Positions 1-11,116 are shown, numbered from the stretch's first letter. The stretch is 34,300 nt of DNA from Conus ventricosus (GCA_018398815.1 JAFLJL010004137.1:57501-91800); one strand, 5' to 3'. The notes: generated by a model from the sequence alone, not told the origin. Made by a program: numbers and translations.

Positions 1-665
1 ACACAGAGCTAACCACAACTGGTCCCATGAGCTGTAGGAAGTCCGAGGACAGTGGAGAACGCCTCCCGTGGATGAGGCTTGTCGCAGAAAGTCCGGACAG
101 GGTTAGGACCATCCAGCAAGGTCCACGTGCTCCTCACACTGCGTGGCCCCAACAGCGCAAGCCTCGGGTGAAGCCCCCGGGAGGAGAGAAAACGGAACTG
201 GAAGGAAAGAAGGGTACTAGAACCCCGCAGTCAGTACGGTCTGAAATTTGCTGCTTAATCTAACAGCCACTCGCATGGTGGGCGAGGGAGGTGTTTGCTG
301 AATACATTAGTAACACCAGCTCAACACAGACCTGAGCATAACACAGTAAACAAACCAAATGAGGAATGTTCGCTAAAGGTCTCCTCACACGAAGCATGTA
401 AGAGATTACATTAACAGGCAAAACAAATGAATAGCAATTATATCTTCATCCTTCAATCACTCACGTTCAACATTTTCCTTTCTAGGAACTGAACTAATAC
501 AGCAACCATTGCTTTATAACTGCCACCACATTTGCAAATAATAATAATTCAATGGCACAATTATCCCCACATTTTATAGCAACATTTCAAAATGACACAA
601 TTCCCAACCACGCATCCAAACGACTAATCATGCATACGCACGCCGCAACATAAAACACTCGTTCC
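1..665. other. Unassigned single-copy sequence
   Basis: I see no gene here. A 78-codon reading frame at 27-263 has no recognisable domain, membrane segment or composition bias, and I do not count it as a gene. From about 300 the sequence is AT-rich with stops in all frames. Confidence 0.5.
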
Positions 666-2120
666 ACTTGCCCCCACAAATTCCAGCAGTCTGCTGTTCT
701 TTAACTGTTCCAGCAGACTGTTCTTACTGTTTCCACAGCAGTGTGATTGTCTTTCTGTTCCAGCAGTACCCTGTTCTTCACTGATCCAGCAGTCCTGTCT
801 GTTCTTTACTGTTCCAGCAGTCGTTTCATTACTGTACCAGCATGCTGTTCTTCACTGTTCCCCAGCAGTCTGTCTGTTACTTTACTGTTCCAGCAGTCTG
901 TCCTGTTCTTTTCTGTTCAGCATTCCCCCCCCCCCCACCTTGTTCTTTACTGTTCCATGCTCACCTGTTCTTTACTGTTCCAGCAGTCCTGTTCATTTTA
1001 CTGTTCCAGCATGTCTGTCTTTCTTTTACTGTTTCCAGCATCTTCTGTTCTTTTCTGTTCCAGCAGTCCAGTTCTTTACTGTCCAGCAGTCCCTGTTCTT
1101 TAACTGTTCGCAGCAGTCCGTCTGGTCGTTACTATTCCATCAGTCTGTCTGTGTCTTACTGTTCCAGCTTCAGTCTGTTCTTAACTGTTCCAGCAGTCCT
1201 GTCTTCACTGCTCAGCAGTCTGTCGTTCTTTGTGTTCCAGCAGTCTGTCAGGTCTTTACTGTTCCAGCAGCTGTTCTTTAACTGTTCCAGCAGACTGTTT
1301 TCTTTACTGTTACCAGCATCTGTTTCATTAACTGTTTCCAGCAGTCTGTTCTTTACTGTTCCAGCAGTCCTGTTTCTATACTACTCACAGGTCTGTCTGT
1401 TTCTTACTGATCCAGCTTTCTGTCTGTTCTTACTGTTCCAGCAGCCTGTTCTTTACTGTTCAAGTTGTCTGTTCCTGTTCATTACTGTTCCAGCAGTCTG
1501 TTTCTTTACTGGTCATCATCTGTTGGTTTCTTTACTGTTCCAGCAGTCTGTTCTTTAACTGTTCCAGCAGTCTGTCAGTTCTTTACTGTTCCAGCAGTCT
1601 TGTTCCTTTACTGATCAACAGTCCTGTTCTTTACTGTTCCAGCAGTCCTTCTGTTACTTTTCCAGCAGTCTTTTTGTTCTTTGCTGTTCCAGCATCTGTC
1701 TGTTCTTTACTATCCAGCAGTCTGGTAGTTACCGTTCCTGCATCTGTCTGTTCTTTACTATTACCAGCAGTCTGTTTGTTCTTTAACCGTTCCAGCAGTC
1801 TGTTTCTTTACTGTTCCAGATGCCTGTTTGTTCTTATACTGTCCAGCATCTGTTCTTTTACTGTTCCAGCCAGTCCTGTCTGTTCTTTACTGTTCCAGCA
1901 GTCAGTTCTCCTACTGTTTCAGCAGTGCGTTTCTACTGTTTCCAGCAGTCTGTTCTTTAACTCTCCAGCAGTCTGTTTGTTCTTTACCCATCCCAGCAGT
2001 CTGTCTGTTCTTTAACGTTCCATCCAGTCGGCTTGTTCTTTACTGTTCCAAGCATCTGTTTCTTTTACTGTTCCAAGCATTCTGTATCTTTACTGTTCCA
2101 GCAGTCAATGTGTTTTTCTC
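666..2120. repeat. Degenerate minisatellite, about 23-bp unit
   Basis: Dozens of imperfect head-to-tail copies of a unit close to CTGTTCCAGCAGTCTGTTC followed by TTTA fill this stretch. Unit length varies by one to several bases through small indels, mostly in the T and C runs. The long reading frames across it (for example 747-1103 and 842-1558) are Ser/Val/Phe-rich products of the repeat, present in several frames, and are not genes. Confidence 0.9.
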
Positions 2121-2439
2121 TAATGTCCAGCAGACTGTTTGTTGTTTACAGCTCGCAGTCTTTTTCTTAATTATAGCTCGGGCGGTCTGTTTTTTCTTTA
2201 CCAGCTCCAACAGTCCTGTTCTTATACCCCAGCAGTCTGTTTGTTTCTATATTGTTCAACAGTCTGATAATTCTCCAGTCTGTAATGCTACAGCTTCCTC
2301 GGTCTATTTGTTCTTATACTGCTTCAACAGTCCGCTAGTTCCTTTACAGCTTCAGCGATCTATTTGCAATGTTCCCTTCAGAGGTGTATTTGCTGTGCTG
2401 AACTTCAACAATGCCCCCTGGTATTTTCCCACCCCCCCC

Positions 2440-2486
<47 letters not shown>

Positions 2487-2880
2487 ATGTTTGAGCTGAG
2501 TTGAGCTTCAGCAGATCTGTAATTTTGTAAGCTTATAAGTTGCCTGCTATTTTTCAGCATCAGCAATTTGATTGCTGTGTTTATTTTTCCAACCAGTGTC
2601 GGTTTCCTTTGTAAAAGCTATCAGCAGTCCTCCTTTCTTTGTTTTAAGCTTCAGCAGTCTGTTTCCTTTGTAAAGCTTCAGCAAGTCCCTGTTTCCTTGT
2701 TAAGCTTCAGCAGTCTCATCCTTTGTTGAGCTTCGGCAGTCCTCATTCCTTTGTTAAGCCCTCAGCATCTCTTTCTTTGTTCACCTTTCTGCATCTGTTT
2801 TCTTGTCATTGTTTAGCAGTCTTTCCTCCTATATTCAATCTTGAGCAGTTTCTTTCCTTTGGGTTAAGGTTCCATCGGCC
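2121..2880. repeat. Diverged continuation of the minisatellite
   Basis: The CAGCAGTCTGTT core continues but the flanking part of the unit changes. From about 2500 the spacer becomes TTTCCTTTGTTAAGCTT, so there is a second subfamily of unit (clear at 2640-2770). The block ends in a T-tract at 2888-2908. It contains the C homopolymer listed separately. Confidence 0.75.
2441..2486. repeat. 46-nt C homopolymer
   Basis: An uninterrupted run of 46 C follows a short C8-A step inside the minisatellite. A run this long can form G-quadruplex or i-motif structures and is also a frequent site of sequencing length error, so the exact length should not be trusted. Confidence 0.9.
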
Positions 2881-2920
2881 TGGGTTATTTTTTTTTTTTT
2901 TTTTTTTTCCTTTTTTCTAG

Positions 2921-4004
2921 CTTCTAACCATGTGTCGCCCTGTTCGCTTCAGTAATATGTTTGCTCCCTCCGTTTCAACCTCAGTCTTTTCATGTTCAAT
3001 AAGTCTCAATAAGAGAATAGAATTGTTGTAACTGTTGTGCACGCTGGTCTTTTTCAGCCGTTTTAAAATTTAAAACTGACCAATGGAAAAAGAATCCAAA
3101 ATCGTGCGCGAGTTGTTCTTCTAGCTTACATGTTCCTCATACAACAAGAAGGATCACAACACATTTGAGACAGCCACTGCGCATGTTGGTGCAGGGGTGG
3201 CCCTAAACAGTAGTGGTAAAATTAAAGGAAAATACTATTGTCCAGACAAAAGTAACAACACATTACAAGACAAAACCTGACCGTGTTCCACCTCTTTTGC
3301 TCTTCATCATGCAAAATAAACAACAGTCAGTACAAAGGACAACCAAGAACGAGCAACCACTTATCTCTTCAAATTAGGCGCAAAAATGGACGATGAATGA
3401 CAATGTTTTTGTTTGCTGTCATGAATATCAAAACAATGAAAAAAACGTGAAGTTTCCCGTGCAGTGTCTGGGTGTTTAAAGTCAAGGTGTCTGCCCAAAG
3501 AGAGGAGTTGGAAGACAAGAAAATGACTTTTAGGTCCCTGGTTCCCACTGTCACAGAGTGGATGAGGAGTGCTATGTAAACAGATTTGTCAAATCTGTCT
3601 CATGAATTATGAAGGCGTATAGCCTTTTGAGTCTTCTATTGCTATTTACTATTACTGCACATCACGCCACCCTTCCCCCATAGCAGCATGACCAGAATTA
3701 AGTGAGGATGTAAATTTAATAAACAATGAGAAGATAAAAATGATTATTATCACATGAAGCACCATCAATATGAAACAAATTTGTTTTCTGTGACATGATT
3801 TGTTTACACTCATCCTCCCAGCTAGGCTGAAAATAATTCACAACTCGACTAATGACACAAAACGATAACAACAAAGGAATTGTTCACATTTTTCAAAGAA
3901 AATTAACATGAGATGTCCCTGGATTATAATTGAATCCCTTCGAATTCCAGTCACTGGTCAGGTGTGTTGCTGTCCAAATTCGAGTAAGAGTGCGCGCACT
4001 TAAA

Positions 4005-4005
<1 letters not shown>
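2921..4005. other. Unassigned AT-rich sequence
   Basis: There is no convincing coding potential, RNA gene or repeat here. Reading frames such as 3369-3554 (minus) are short and featureless. Confidence 0.5.
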
Positions 4006-4008
<3 letters not shown>

Positions 4009-4035
<27 letters not shown>

Positions 4036-4077
4036 TACACACACACACACACAACCACACACAACACACACACAACA
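4009..4077. repeat. (CA)n microsatellite
   Basis: A dinucleotide CA array with a few single-base interruptions (CTA, CCA, AAC). It is the first of three CA arrays within 700 bp. Confidence 0.95.
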
Positions 4078-4201
4078 CTAAACGTAATACGAATTCTTTG
4101 TACACTTAGAACGCAACCCCTATTGAAAATACTTTATAATATTCTTTATTAACTTTATTTCGGGGATATGAAAGGAAGTGGGGGGGTGGGAAAAAAACGT
4201 C

Positions 4202-4217
4202 GGGGGGGGGGGGGGGG
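4202..4217. repeat. G homopolymer (16 nt)
   Basis: A run of 16 G in a G/T-rich segment, followed by T-rich sequence. Confidence 0.85.
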
Positions 4218-4402
4218 AGCAAAGTATTTTTGTTTTGTTTTGTTTGTTTGTTTTGTTTTCTTTTTTCTTTAATACTGCCATCCGTTTTGACTTAATTGAT
4301 AAGTTAGTTGTTGGTTATAAGTATTTTGTTTCATGTTTACTCTTTACTCTCCGACTTGTGTAAAGATATTACACATCCATAACTCTCTCACTCACCACAC
4401 AC

Positions 4403-4444
4403 AGGCGCGCGCACGCAACACACACTACACACCAACACACACAC

Positions 4445-4475
<31 letters not shown>

Positions 4476-4505
4476 GCACACACACATGCGCACTCATACA
4501 TATAC
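4403..4505. repeat. (CA)n microsatellite, interrupted
   Basis: A CA-rich array, purest at about 4451-4475, with CTACAC and GCGC interruptions on both sides. Open frames on both strands here are repeat artefacts. Confidence 0.9.
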
Positions 4506-4615
4506 ACATAACACACATTATGTGCACGCTCGCAATTACTCCGTACACATTTCGCCTTTTTTTTTCTTTTTTTGGGGGGTCTAATATCACGAATAGTGGA
4601 TAGACGTTAAATTAA

Positions 4616-4616
<1 letters not shown>

Positions 4617-4662
<46 letters not shown>

Positions 4663-4671
4663 CACACACAA
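4617..4671. repeat. (CA)n microsatellite
   Basis: An almost pure CA array with one AAAC interruption. Confidence 0.95.
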
Positions 4672-4679
4672 AACACTGT

Positions 4680-5495
4680 GTGGTGATGAAACATCACTCA
4701 CTCTCAATGTAACCTTGACCTCAATTGCAGATTCTTCAATGGCATCCATACAAAAACACTTCTGGAGACAAGGCACGAGAAAGAGTCATGATCCATAACA
4801 ACGTGGTCCCCTGCTGCGACTGGGCACAGGGGAGAGGTCCATAACAAAGAGACACCATCAGCCGACCTGGAGGAAGACACTGTGCAGCTCTGAAAGTAGA
4901 CAGGCCTACTGGCTGTTGAAAAGGAAGCACTTGGGGTAGAAAGCCTCAGAGAAGACAGTGCCTGCCACAGAAGAGGCAAAGGACAGCATGACACACATGA
5001 AGAGGCAAAGGACAGCATGAACACCTCCCGCCCAGTGCACTCAGATCCCAAGTTTTACGACCCACGCTCAAGTTGAAAAACCCCTCTGGGGACATTAAAC
5101 TTGCAGGAACCCGACCACAAGTACAGGGACAGAGAAAAATAACGGAGCAGACGTGACTGCTTCCAACGCCATTAGCTCGATCTGATTTTGATCTTGCAGC
5201 CGAACTTGTCAAAGTTTGACAGCGGAGAACTACTCACCTTTAAAAAAGAGACGAAAATTCTATCTGGGCTATACAAACGGCACACTTTCACGATCGTGCG
5301 TGTGACAATGCCCCCCACCTCAAAAAAAAAAAACCACTAAAGCGCCAGCTTTCATATAAGAAAAACTAATTAAGAGAGATCAAACCTTTGTCAACAGGTT
5401 ACGAGAAAAAAAGATCCAAGTTATATCCAGCATAAACTAATCTATTTCAAAAGATATTGTGAAGATTCTGAACAATTTACAAATTACCTAAAATA
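4680..5495. other. Unassigned sequence with a 29-bp duplication
   Basis: No recognisable gene. Overlapping minus-strand frames (4704-5051, 4946-5212) are Ser/Cys-rich and match nothing I know. The sequence AGAGGCAAAGGACAGCATGA occurs twice in tandem with a 29-bp period, at about 4971-4991 and 5000-5020. Confidence 0.45.
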
Positions 5496-5498
5496 TGC

Positions 5499-5532
5499 AA
5501 ATAAAATAAAATAAAATAAAATAAAATAAAAG
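5499..5532. repeat. (AAAAT)n microsatellite
   Basis: About seven tandem AAAAT/AAATA units. Confidence 0.9.
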
Positions 5533-5800
5533 ACCGAAATGGCGTTTAAAACATACAACGCGAATGAAGAATTTGACAAAAACTTTTAAAAGTACCATTT
5601 TTTTTCTTTTGAAAATTCAAGATGCTTATCAACTCATTAATTTGTCCATAGGAAATAAACATGGCTTTTACTGTAAATTTAGAAAGAGAGGAGGCGAGTT
5701 ACCACCCCGGACACAGACAATTCAAGTACAGGACAAGCGACAGTACTTTCGACCTCTTGGGTCTCTTCAATTCGAAAAAGAAATCCCCAAAAAACAAACA

Positions 5801-6800
5801 NNNNNNNNNNNNNNNNNNNNNNNNNNNNNNNNNNNNNNNNNNNNNNNNNNNNNNNNNNNNNNNNNNNNNNNNNNNNNNNNNNNNNNNNNNNNNNNNNNNN
5901 NNNNNNNNNNNNNNNNNNNNNNNNNNNNNNNNNNNNNNNNNNNNNNNNNNNNNNNNNNNNNNNNNNNNNNNNNNNNNNNNNNNNNNNNNNNNNNNNNNNN
6001 NNNNNNNNNNNNNNNNNNNNNNNNNNNNNNNNNNNNNNNNNNNNNNNNNNNNNNNNNNNNNNNNNNNNNNNNNNNNNNNNNNNNNNNNNNNNNNNNNNNN
6101 NNNNNNNNNNNNNNNNNNNNNNNNNNNNNNNNNNNNNNNNNNNNNNNNNNNNNNNNNNNNNNNNNNNNNNNNNNNNNNNNNNNNNNNNNNNNNNNNNNNN
6201 NNNNNNNNNNNNNNNNNNNNNNNNNNNNNNNNNNNNNNNNNNNNNNNNNNNNNNNNNNNNNNNNNNNNNNNNNNNNNNNNNNNNNNNNNNNNNNNNNNNN
6301 NNNNNNNNNNNNNNNNNNNNNNNNNNNNNNNNNNNNNNNNNNNNNNNNNNNNNNNNNNNNNNNNNNNNNNNNNNNNNNNNNNNNNNNNNNNNNNNNNNNN
6401 NNNNNNNNNNNNNNNNNNNNNNNNNNNNNNNNNNNNNNNNNNNNNNNNNNNNNNNNNNNNNNNNNNNNNNNNNNNNNNNNNNNNNNNNNNNNNNNNNNNN
6501 NNNNNNNNNNNNNNNNNNNNNNNNNNNNNNNNNNNNNNNNNNNNNNNNNNNNNNNNNNNNNNNNNNNNNNNNNNNNNNNNNNNNNNNNNNNNNNNNNNNN
6601 NNNNNNNNNNNNNNNNNNNNNNNNNNNNNNNNNNNNNNNNNNNNNNNNNNNNNNNNNNNNNNNNNNNNNNNNNNNNNNNNNNNNNNNNNNNNNNNNNNNN
6701 NNNNNNNNNNNNNNNNNNNNNNNNNNNNNNNNNNNNNNNNNNNNNNNNNNNNNNNNNNNNNNNNNNNNNNNNNNNNNNNNNNNNNNNNNNNNNNNNNNNN
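5801..6800. other. Assembly gap, exactly 1000 N
   Basis: A block of exactly 1000 N, the size of a conventional placeholder, so the true distance between 5800 and 6801 is unknown. Reading frames that appear to cross it (5564-6811, 5661-6803) are artefacts. A frame opening at 5661 runs 46 codons to the gap edge and could be a truncated gene start, but I do not recognise it. Confidence 0.98.
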
Positions 6801-6865
6801 TAGACCTTTAAAGCCCGCTATTTGTTGTAAGGATTAAACGTTGTCATTTGGCAATGAGTTGCAAT

Positions 6866-7069
6866 TCAAAAAAAGTCTGAAGGTTTAATAAATGAATCAT
6901 ACACGACCACCAAAGGATCGGTGATTAAATGATCGGCATACGACCCCCACACCCATTGATGCAAAAACACAGCAAAGTTTAACTGGTTCTGGTACAACTG
7001 CAAACGGATGACTAAACCACACTTTTGGGTTGTGGTCTTTTTTAATAGGAGGTTAAGATAGCGGGTCAA
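6866..7069 (-). pseudogene. Putative capsid/structural protein, N-terminal fragment (copy 1)
   Basis: A minus-strand frame of 67 codons contains NFAVF and GSYADHL. These align in order with FFAV and VSYANHL near the start of the longer minus-strand fragment at 28.0-28.84 kb, so I read this as the N-terminal end of a second copy of that gene. It points away from the penton-like gene that follows on the plus strand, and its remainder would run towards the gap. The alignment is short and decayed. Function is inferred from context only. Confidence 0.35.
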
Positions 7070-7339
7070 TGGAGTACTAACCTTTACTTAAAAGGCGTCA
7101 GATGAGTCACAGAAATGTCAAGAGTATCAGTTGTTATGTTTTTAAGATTGTAGTGCGGCCAGCAGAATTTTTGCATCAGATATTTAAATGGAATCATTTT
7201 ATTTCGTTTAAAAATGTTTGTAACAATAACAACCCAAGACCGTCCTTCGTTTTTAGAACAGCTATTGATAACGATTGCGGAACCAGAACGGTCGCGCTCC
7301 ATGACATTTTTTTACAAAGTCGTATGGTTTAATATAATT

Positions 7340-7911
7340 TGAATCCAAGGGAATAAAAAGATTCTAAAAGTTGATAATGCAGGAAAATTATTTAGCCAGT
7401 TAACAATCCCTGAAGGTTATTACGGGTTTTGCTCACTAAAAGAAGCAATGAGTAACTTCGACATTACTCTCAAACTTAACAATGCAAATCAAAAAACAAT
7501 TTTGACATTCAAACCTGAAAAAGAAGAAGTAGGTTATATTTTGATAGAGAGCTAGCAAAAAAGTTAGGCTTTACAACTCCCAAATCAACCCACTCATAGT
7601 TTTAGAGTTATGCCAAACAAAACTACTTATGAGGGAAAATCCGCTCGATCTTGCATTACATTCATTACTCTATATTCATTTAGACGAGCTGAGCACTGAT
7701 AGCAACTTTCATGATGGAAGGCCCTCAACTGTTTTAAGAGCTCTTCCGTCAGGAAAGCTGCATATTGCGATTATGAAATTATACAATTCCCCAATTTACA
7801 TTTTTAAAAAATTAGTTTGTGGGAGGTTTGAAACATTTAATATAAAAATCCCCAGACAAAGCCGGAAAAGTTGTGAAATGTGATAACCTACACATTGTTT
7901 TAGAAAAAAAA
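7340..7911 (+). pseudogene. Putative penton-like minor capsid protein (element block 1)
   Basis: First gene of block 1. An open stretch with LTIPEGYYG (about 7400-7426) leads into the part shared with the 31.2 kb copy. That part includes an SNFDITLKLNNAN segment, then DLALHSLLYIHLDELS and a STVLRALPSGK segment. A conserved G-Y-Y near the N-terminal third, followed by a (V/I)H-D pair and a P-G turn, is the layout I associate with jelly-roll minor capsid proteins of Polinton-like elements. That resemblance is remembered, not searched. Indels at about 7545-7600 and 7755 and later stops break the frame. This copy extends about 60-70 nt further 5' than copy 2 and shows that the true start lies upstream, perhaps within 7200-7340. 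An unidentified gene and the ATPase follow on the same strand. Confidence 0.45.
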
Positions 7912-7927
7912 TAATTAGTTGTTCTAA

Positions 7928-8805
7928 AAAAAGTCGCGTGGACCCGAAGAATCAGGAGCAAATTAGCGCCTGTAAGGTGTTTAACTTTAGAATTAAAAGA
8001 CCTTGCAGACACTGAGGACTTTTGAACAGAACGTGAGATAGCGCTTGTATGGTTTTTGAGTACAGAAAGATGGCTATTATAAACGTAAAGAAGTAAACGA
8101 CAACAAAACGTTTCCTAAACTAGAACAACTGCGCAATGTAGAAACAATAATGCAGGTTACTATGAAAAAAAATAGTTTCGAAAAACTGACAACAAATGGC
8201 ACTTAGAAAACCCCATTTAGAATGGGATATAAAATTTGAATTCATAAGCCCATGTACATTTTTTGACCGCAAAAAAGTTTCGAAAGGCCCCCCACTCAAC
8301 TCTGGTCTTTACATGTCAGCCTTACACAGAAGACATTGTCGGAAATGAGATCGAATTAAAAGCCGTTTGGGAGCAAGCAGTCCATCCTTCAACAGAAAGG
8401 GAATCAAGTTTTGAAAGATGCTTTCTAAAAATTACAGTTCATTCCACAAATAAAATTAGGGGACTCGTTCACAATAATATTTGATTTCTGTCTTAAAAGA
8501 TGAGGAGGGGGAATGGGCTGTGGGCGTTAGTGACGATCCTTCTAAAAAGGTTATTCTAATTTGCTGGCATACTTAGGCGTTTTGAAAAATTACAGTTACT
8601 GTCATCGTTCTTTTTCAACGTGGGAGTTTAAGGTCCATTACAACCAGTTGACAAAATCAATAATTAGTCTAATTGAAGCAATCTCAGAGAACTGACTTTG
8701 GATTAATCTTACACATTTAGATTTCTATATAGGGATTTTATTGACTGAACAGTTTTGACAGAGAGTATGATAAAACTTAATAATGGATTAGATTAAAGTT
8801 GTATA
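7928..8805 (+). pseudogene. Unidentified element gene X, between penton-like gene and ATPase (copy 1)
   Basis: This is homologous base by base, with indels, to 31684-32553. The first codons after the ATG are recognisable (SRGPEESG), but the ATG itself has been lost in a run of A. Later landmarks shared with copy 2 are LRNVE, KWHLE, EWDIKFEFISP and ISVLKDE. At least four frameshifts separate them. I recognise no fold. Its position between a penton-like protein and a packaging ATPase suggests a virion-related role, which is inference only. Confidence 0.4.
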
Positions 8806-8810
8806 AAACT

Positions 8811-9430
8811 ATGTGAGTAAACTTTATGACAATAAAAACTCCTCATTGTTCATTGATTTGTAGACAGACTGGTTGTGGAAAAAACTATATTGTCCTAGAC
8901 TATTACAAACAGTTTATCGCTATAATTTTGATATTATTGTGATTTTCTGTTCCAAACACTTAATGGAACAAAGCATATCTTTGATTTGAAGGTTTATGCA
9001 GTTGGATGACATATATTTAGTTGATCTAGCAATAACTGAAAGTGAAGTGTTTTAGAACTCTTTTTATAGGACTGTTGAAGGAACGCAGACACAGTTTTTA
9101 TTGATGAGTGTCGGGGAAAGAGACACAGTTTAAAAAAAGAAAATACTTTGTCAAAAACTGGCTTTCAGTGACGAAGACATGCTGGAATAAGTGTGTGGAT
9201 TTTATGTCAAAAATATTAAATCAGTTTTAAAAGACTTTAGAGAAACGTTAAAGACTGACGTTTATTTTCACATGAAAGACCTGAGTCGCTTTGATGAATG
9301 TATGCGTGAATGAAATTGATGTTATTGAATTGATCAGAAATTCACAGGATTAAGCAAAAACTAAATCTGAAAAGTTTAGTAAATTCAGTATTGAAATCAC
9401 GGATAATCTACACAGTATACATGTTTGTAG
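8811..9430 (+). pseudogene. A32/FtsK-HerA-like packaging ATPase (copy 1, decayed)
   Basis: Packaging ATPases of this superfamily pump viral DNA into capsids. This copy keeps the order of landmarks seen in the 32.6 kb copy: a Walker A region at about 8861-8887 reading RQTGCGKN in one frame (first Gly and final Thr altered), a Walker B region near 9100 (IDE in one frame), and a sensor-like CQKY segment near 9208. It then reads HMKD, with DECM near 9295 and KSEKFSK near 9370. Multiple indels and stops make it non-coding. It is followed directly by the hairpin at 9444-9533, as in copy 2. Confidence 0.7.
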
Positions 9431-9443
9431 GGTTTTACTTGTT

Positions 9444-9533
9444 AGAGAATTAATAAATCCTAGCCTAGGGGCGGCAACCGCCCCGAAACTGGTTGAGGGC
9501 GGTTGAGCTTAGGCTTGGTATTTATTAGTTCTC
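9444..9533. repeat. Long hairpin at the end of element block 1
   Basis: Near-perfect inverted repeat. The left arm starts AGAGAATTAATAAAT and the right arm ends ATTTATTAGTTCTC. The inner stem is CAACCGCCC against GGGCGGTTG, with a loop around GAAACTGGTTGA. The same structure closes block 2 at 33177-33262. Similarity between the two blocks ends at the outer edge of the right arm in both. Confidence 0.85.
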
Positions 9534-10745
9534 CATTGTTGGGATTCGATTCATGTTTGGATATTGTTTTCCATACAGGAAAAAAATGTTGAGCTTGGAC
9601 CACGTTTTTTCCTGGTCAGCGGTGGTTTGCTTTTCAAGATTGTTGTTCGCACTGCTTGAAGTGTTAAAAACATAATATGGGTTTCTCCTTTCGTTGGAAT
9701 TCAGGGGAAATAACTCCAGCTCTTTGCTAGTTATTGAATTTGGATTACTCGGTGTTCATATGGTGAGAAGAGGTTAGTTTGCTTTACTTATGATGATTAG
9801 CCAGGGTTAATTCGATTCAGTCGTTTGGGCTAGCTTAGTGTCGCAGTACTCTTGACTGTAATTTGGTTGTATGAAGCATTCTTTCCTCCGAGTTTGAACG
9901 GTTTTGAGGATTGACTACACTAGTCATAACAGTCAATACATTGTTGACTTTGTTGTTCAAATTACTCTCTTGTCTTGTGAGACATACTTTTAGACTGTAA
10001 CCTACGGTTGGAGATTTGTTGGTGTTGACTACACTAGTCAAAAAGTCGTTACGTAGGACTTTGTCATTTCTCCTTTCCATTGTTTTGGGAGTATGGTTTA
10101 CTGTTATAGGACTACACTAGTCATAGCGTTACATTTGTTGGAAACGCTAATACTCCGTATTTCCGTCTGTGGGAAACAGCTGCGATTTAGCGCGATGGGA
10201 GTTGCTGATACGTGTGGCTTACACCGTTTCGGTTCCATTTCTTGGACTTAACTTTTGTAGGTTTCTATCTTGTAGGAACTTGGACTTTGGAAGAGATTTA
10301 TGTTGGTGGACCACTCTTGGTTCGTTGGATAGAAGTAACTTCCGGTGGTGTTTTGTTTGGGTTGTCCATGAGTGTTGATCTTACTTCAAACTCCATTACG
10401 TCATTCTCATTCGTTATCTTTCAAGCTGAGTGTTGTCATTCTCGGTGAATGCGTGGGTTAACCAATCGTGCTGGTTTACCACTATATGATCGTTGGTTTA
10501 AGATAGTTGCGTTTTTCCCTTTGGAATTTGGGATAGTCTCTTCAAACTATGTGACTTATTTAATAAATCTTGGATTTATATCATTTGTTTCGTCCTGTAC
10601 TATTGGCTTGTGGTGGATTCTAATACTTTGGTGACCTTCGAAGTAGTCGACCGTACGGTTCTAGTGCGAAGTAGGACACATGTCGGAACCTTAAGGGGGA
10701 TTTCGTTCGTCAGAGTTCTGCGTGGCTGTGAATTCTTGTGGATCA
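9534..10745. other. Unassigned sequence with a repeated short inverted motif
   Basis: No gene is recognised. GACTACACTAGTCA occurs three times in the same orientation, at 9913-9926, 10027-10040 and 10110-10123. Its GACTA/TAGTC arms flank a 3-nt loop. Short frames at 10169-10634 are Trp/Phe-rich and featureless. No second LTR matching 14311-15204 is visible here. Confidence 0.5.
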
Positions 10746-10752
10746 CTTGTGA

Positions 10753-11112
10753 TTGGTGGCTTCGGGTCTTGTGAGGTTGTACTGTAAGTTTTTTTTTTTT
10801 GATGGAACAACGTTGACGACGGGCGGCCGGTTCACACGTTCTCAGACTGTGGTGCAGGAAGCCTACCAGGGTGGGGAGCACTTTGACTCAGGCGACTACT
10901 GGCCCTACTACCCAGGTCGTGTTTTCTTCTGGTGGGACTCGTCCTCCAGTCACCCCATCAATGTCCACATACAGGAGATGACCCCTCTGGGTCACTCTCT
11001 CCGAGACGACCTCTGCCCACTCCAGTCTCGGGACTTCGCCCTCAGCCGTATCTTCGAGATGACTGCTGCTTTCGGCCTTACTGTGCCTATCCTCCTGGGA
11101 CAGCGCCCATGA
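10753..11112 (+). other. GC-rich open frame of unknown origin (119 codons)
   Basis: An open frame in locally GC-richer DNA, ending at a TGA just before a purine-rich block. The central part has a clean coding-like look (a PYYPGRVFFWWDSS segment, then a DDLCPLQSRDFALSRIFEM segment). I recognise no domain. It could be an exon, leader sequence of the LTR retrotransposon that follows, or chance. Confidence 0.25.
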
Positions 11113-11116
11113 TCCT

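Noticed and set aside
747..2499. Several long Ser/Val/Phe-rich frames that resemble secreted or repeat proteins
   Set aside because: They are translations of the 23-bp minisatellite in different frames, broken by unit indels.
666..2880. CRISPR-like array
   Set aside because: Direct tandem minisatellite without unique spacers, in eukaryotic DNA.
4704..5212. Overlapping minus-strand frames as an exon
   Set aside because: Three competing frames, Cys/Ser-rich low-information composition and a local 29-bp duplication; no domain recognised.
5564..6811. A 415-codon open frame
   Set aside because: More than 300 codons are the N gap; only the first 79 are real sequence and they show no recognisable domain.
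9468..9500. Hammerhead ribozyme core in the block-end hairpin (CGAAAC in the loop)
   Set aside because: No CUGANGA box at the required position; the sequence is explained by the hairpin itself.
10169..10634. Three consecutive plus-strand frames rich in Trp and Phe
   Set aside because: They overlap in different frames, have no domain, and the T/G-rich composition explains the residues.
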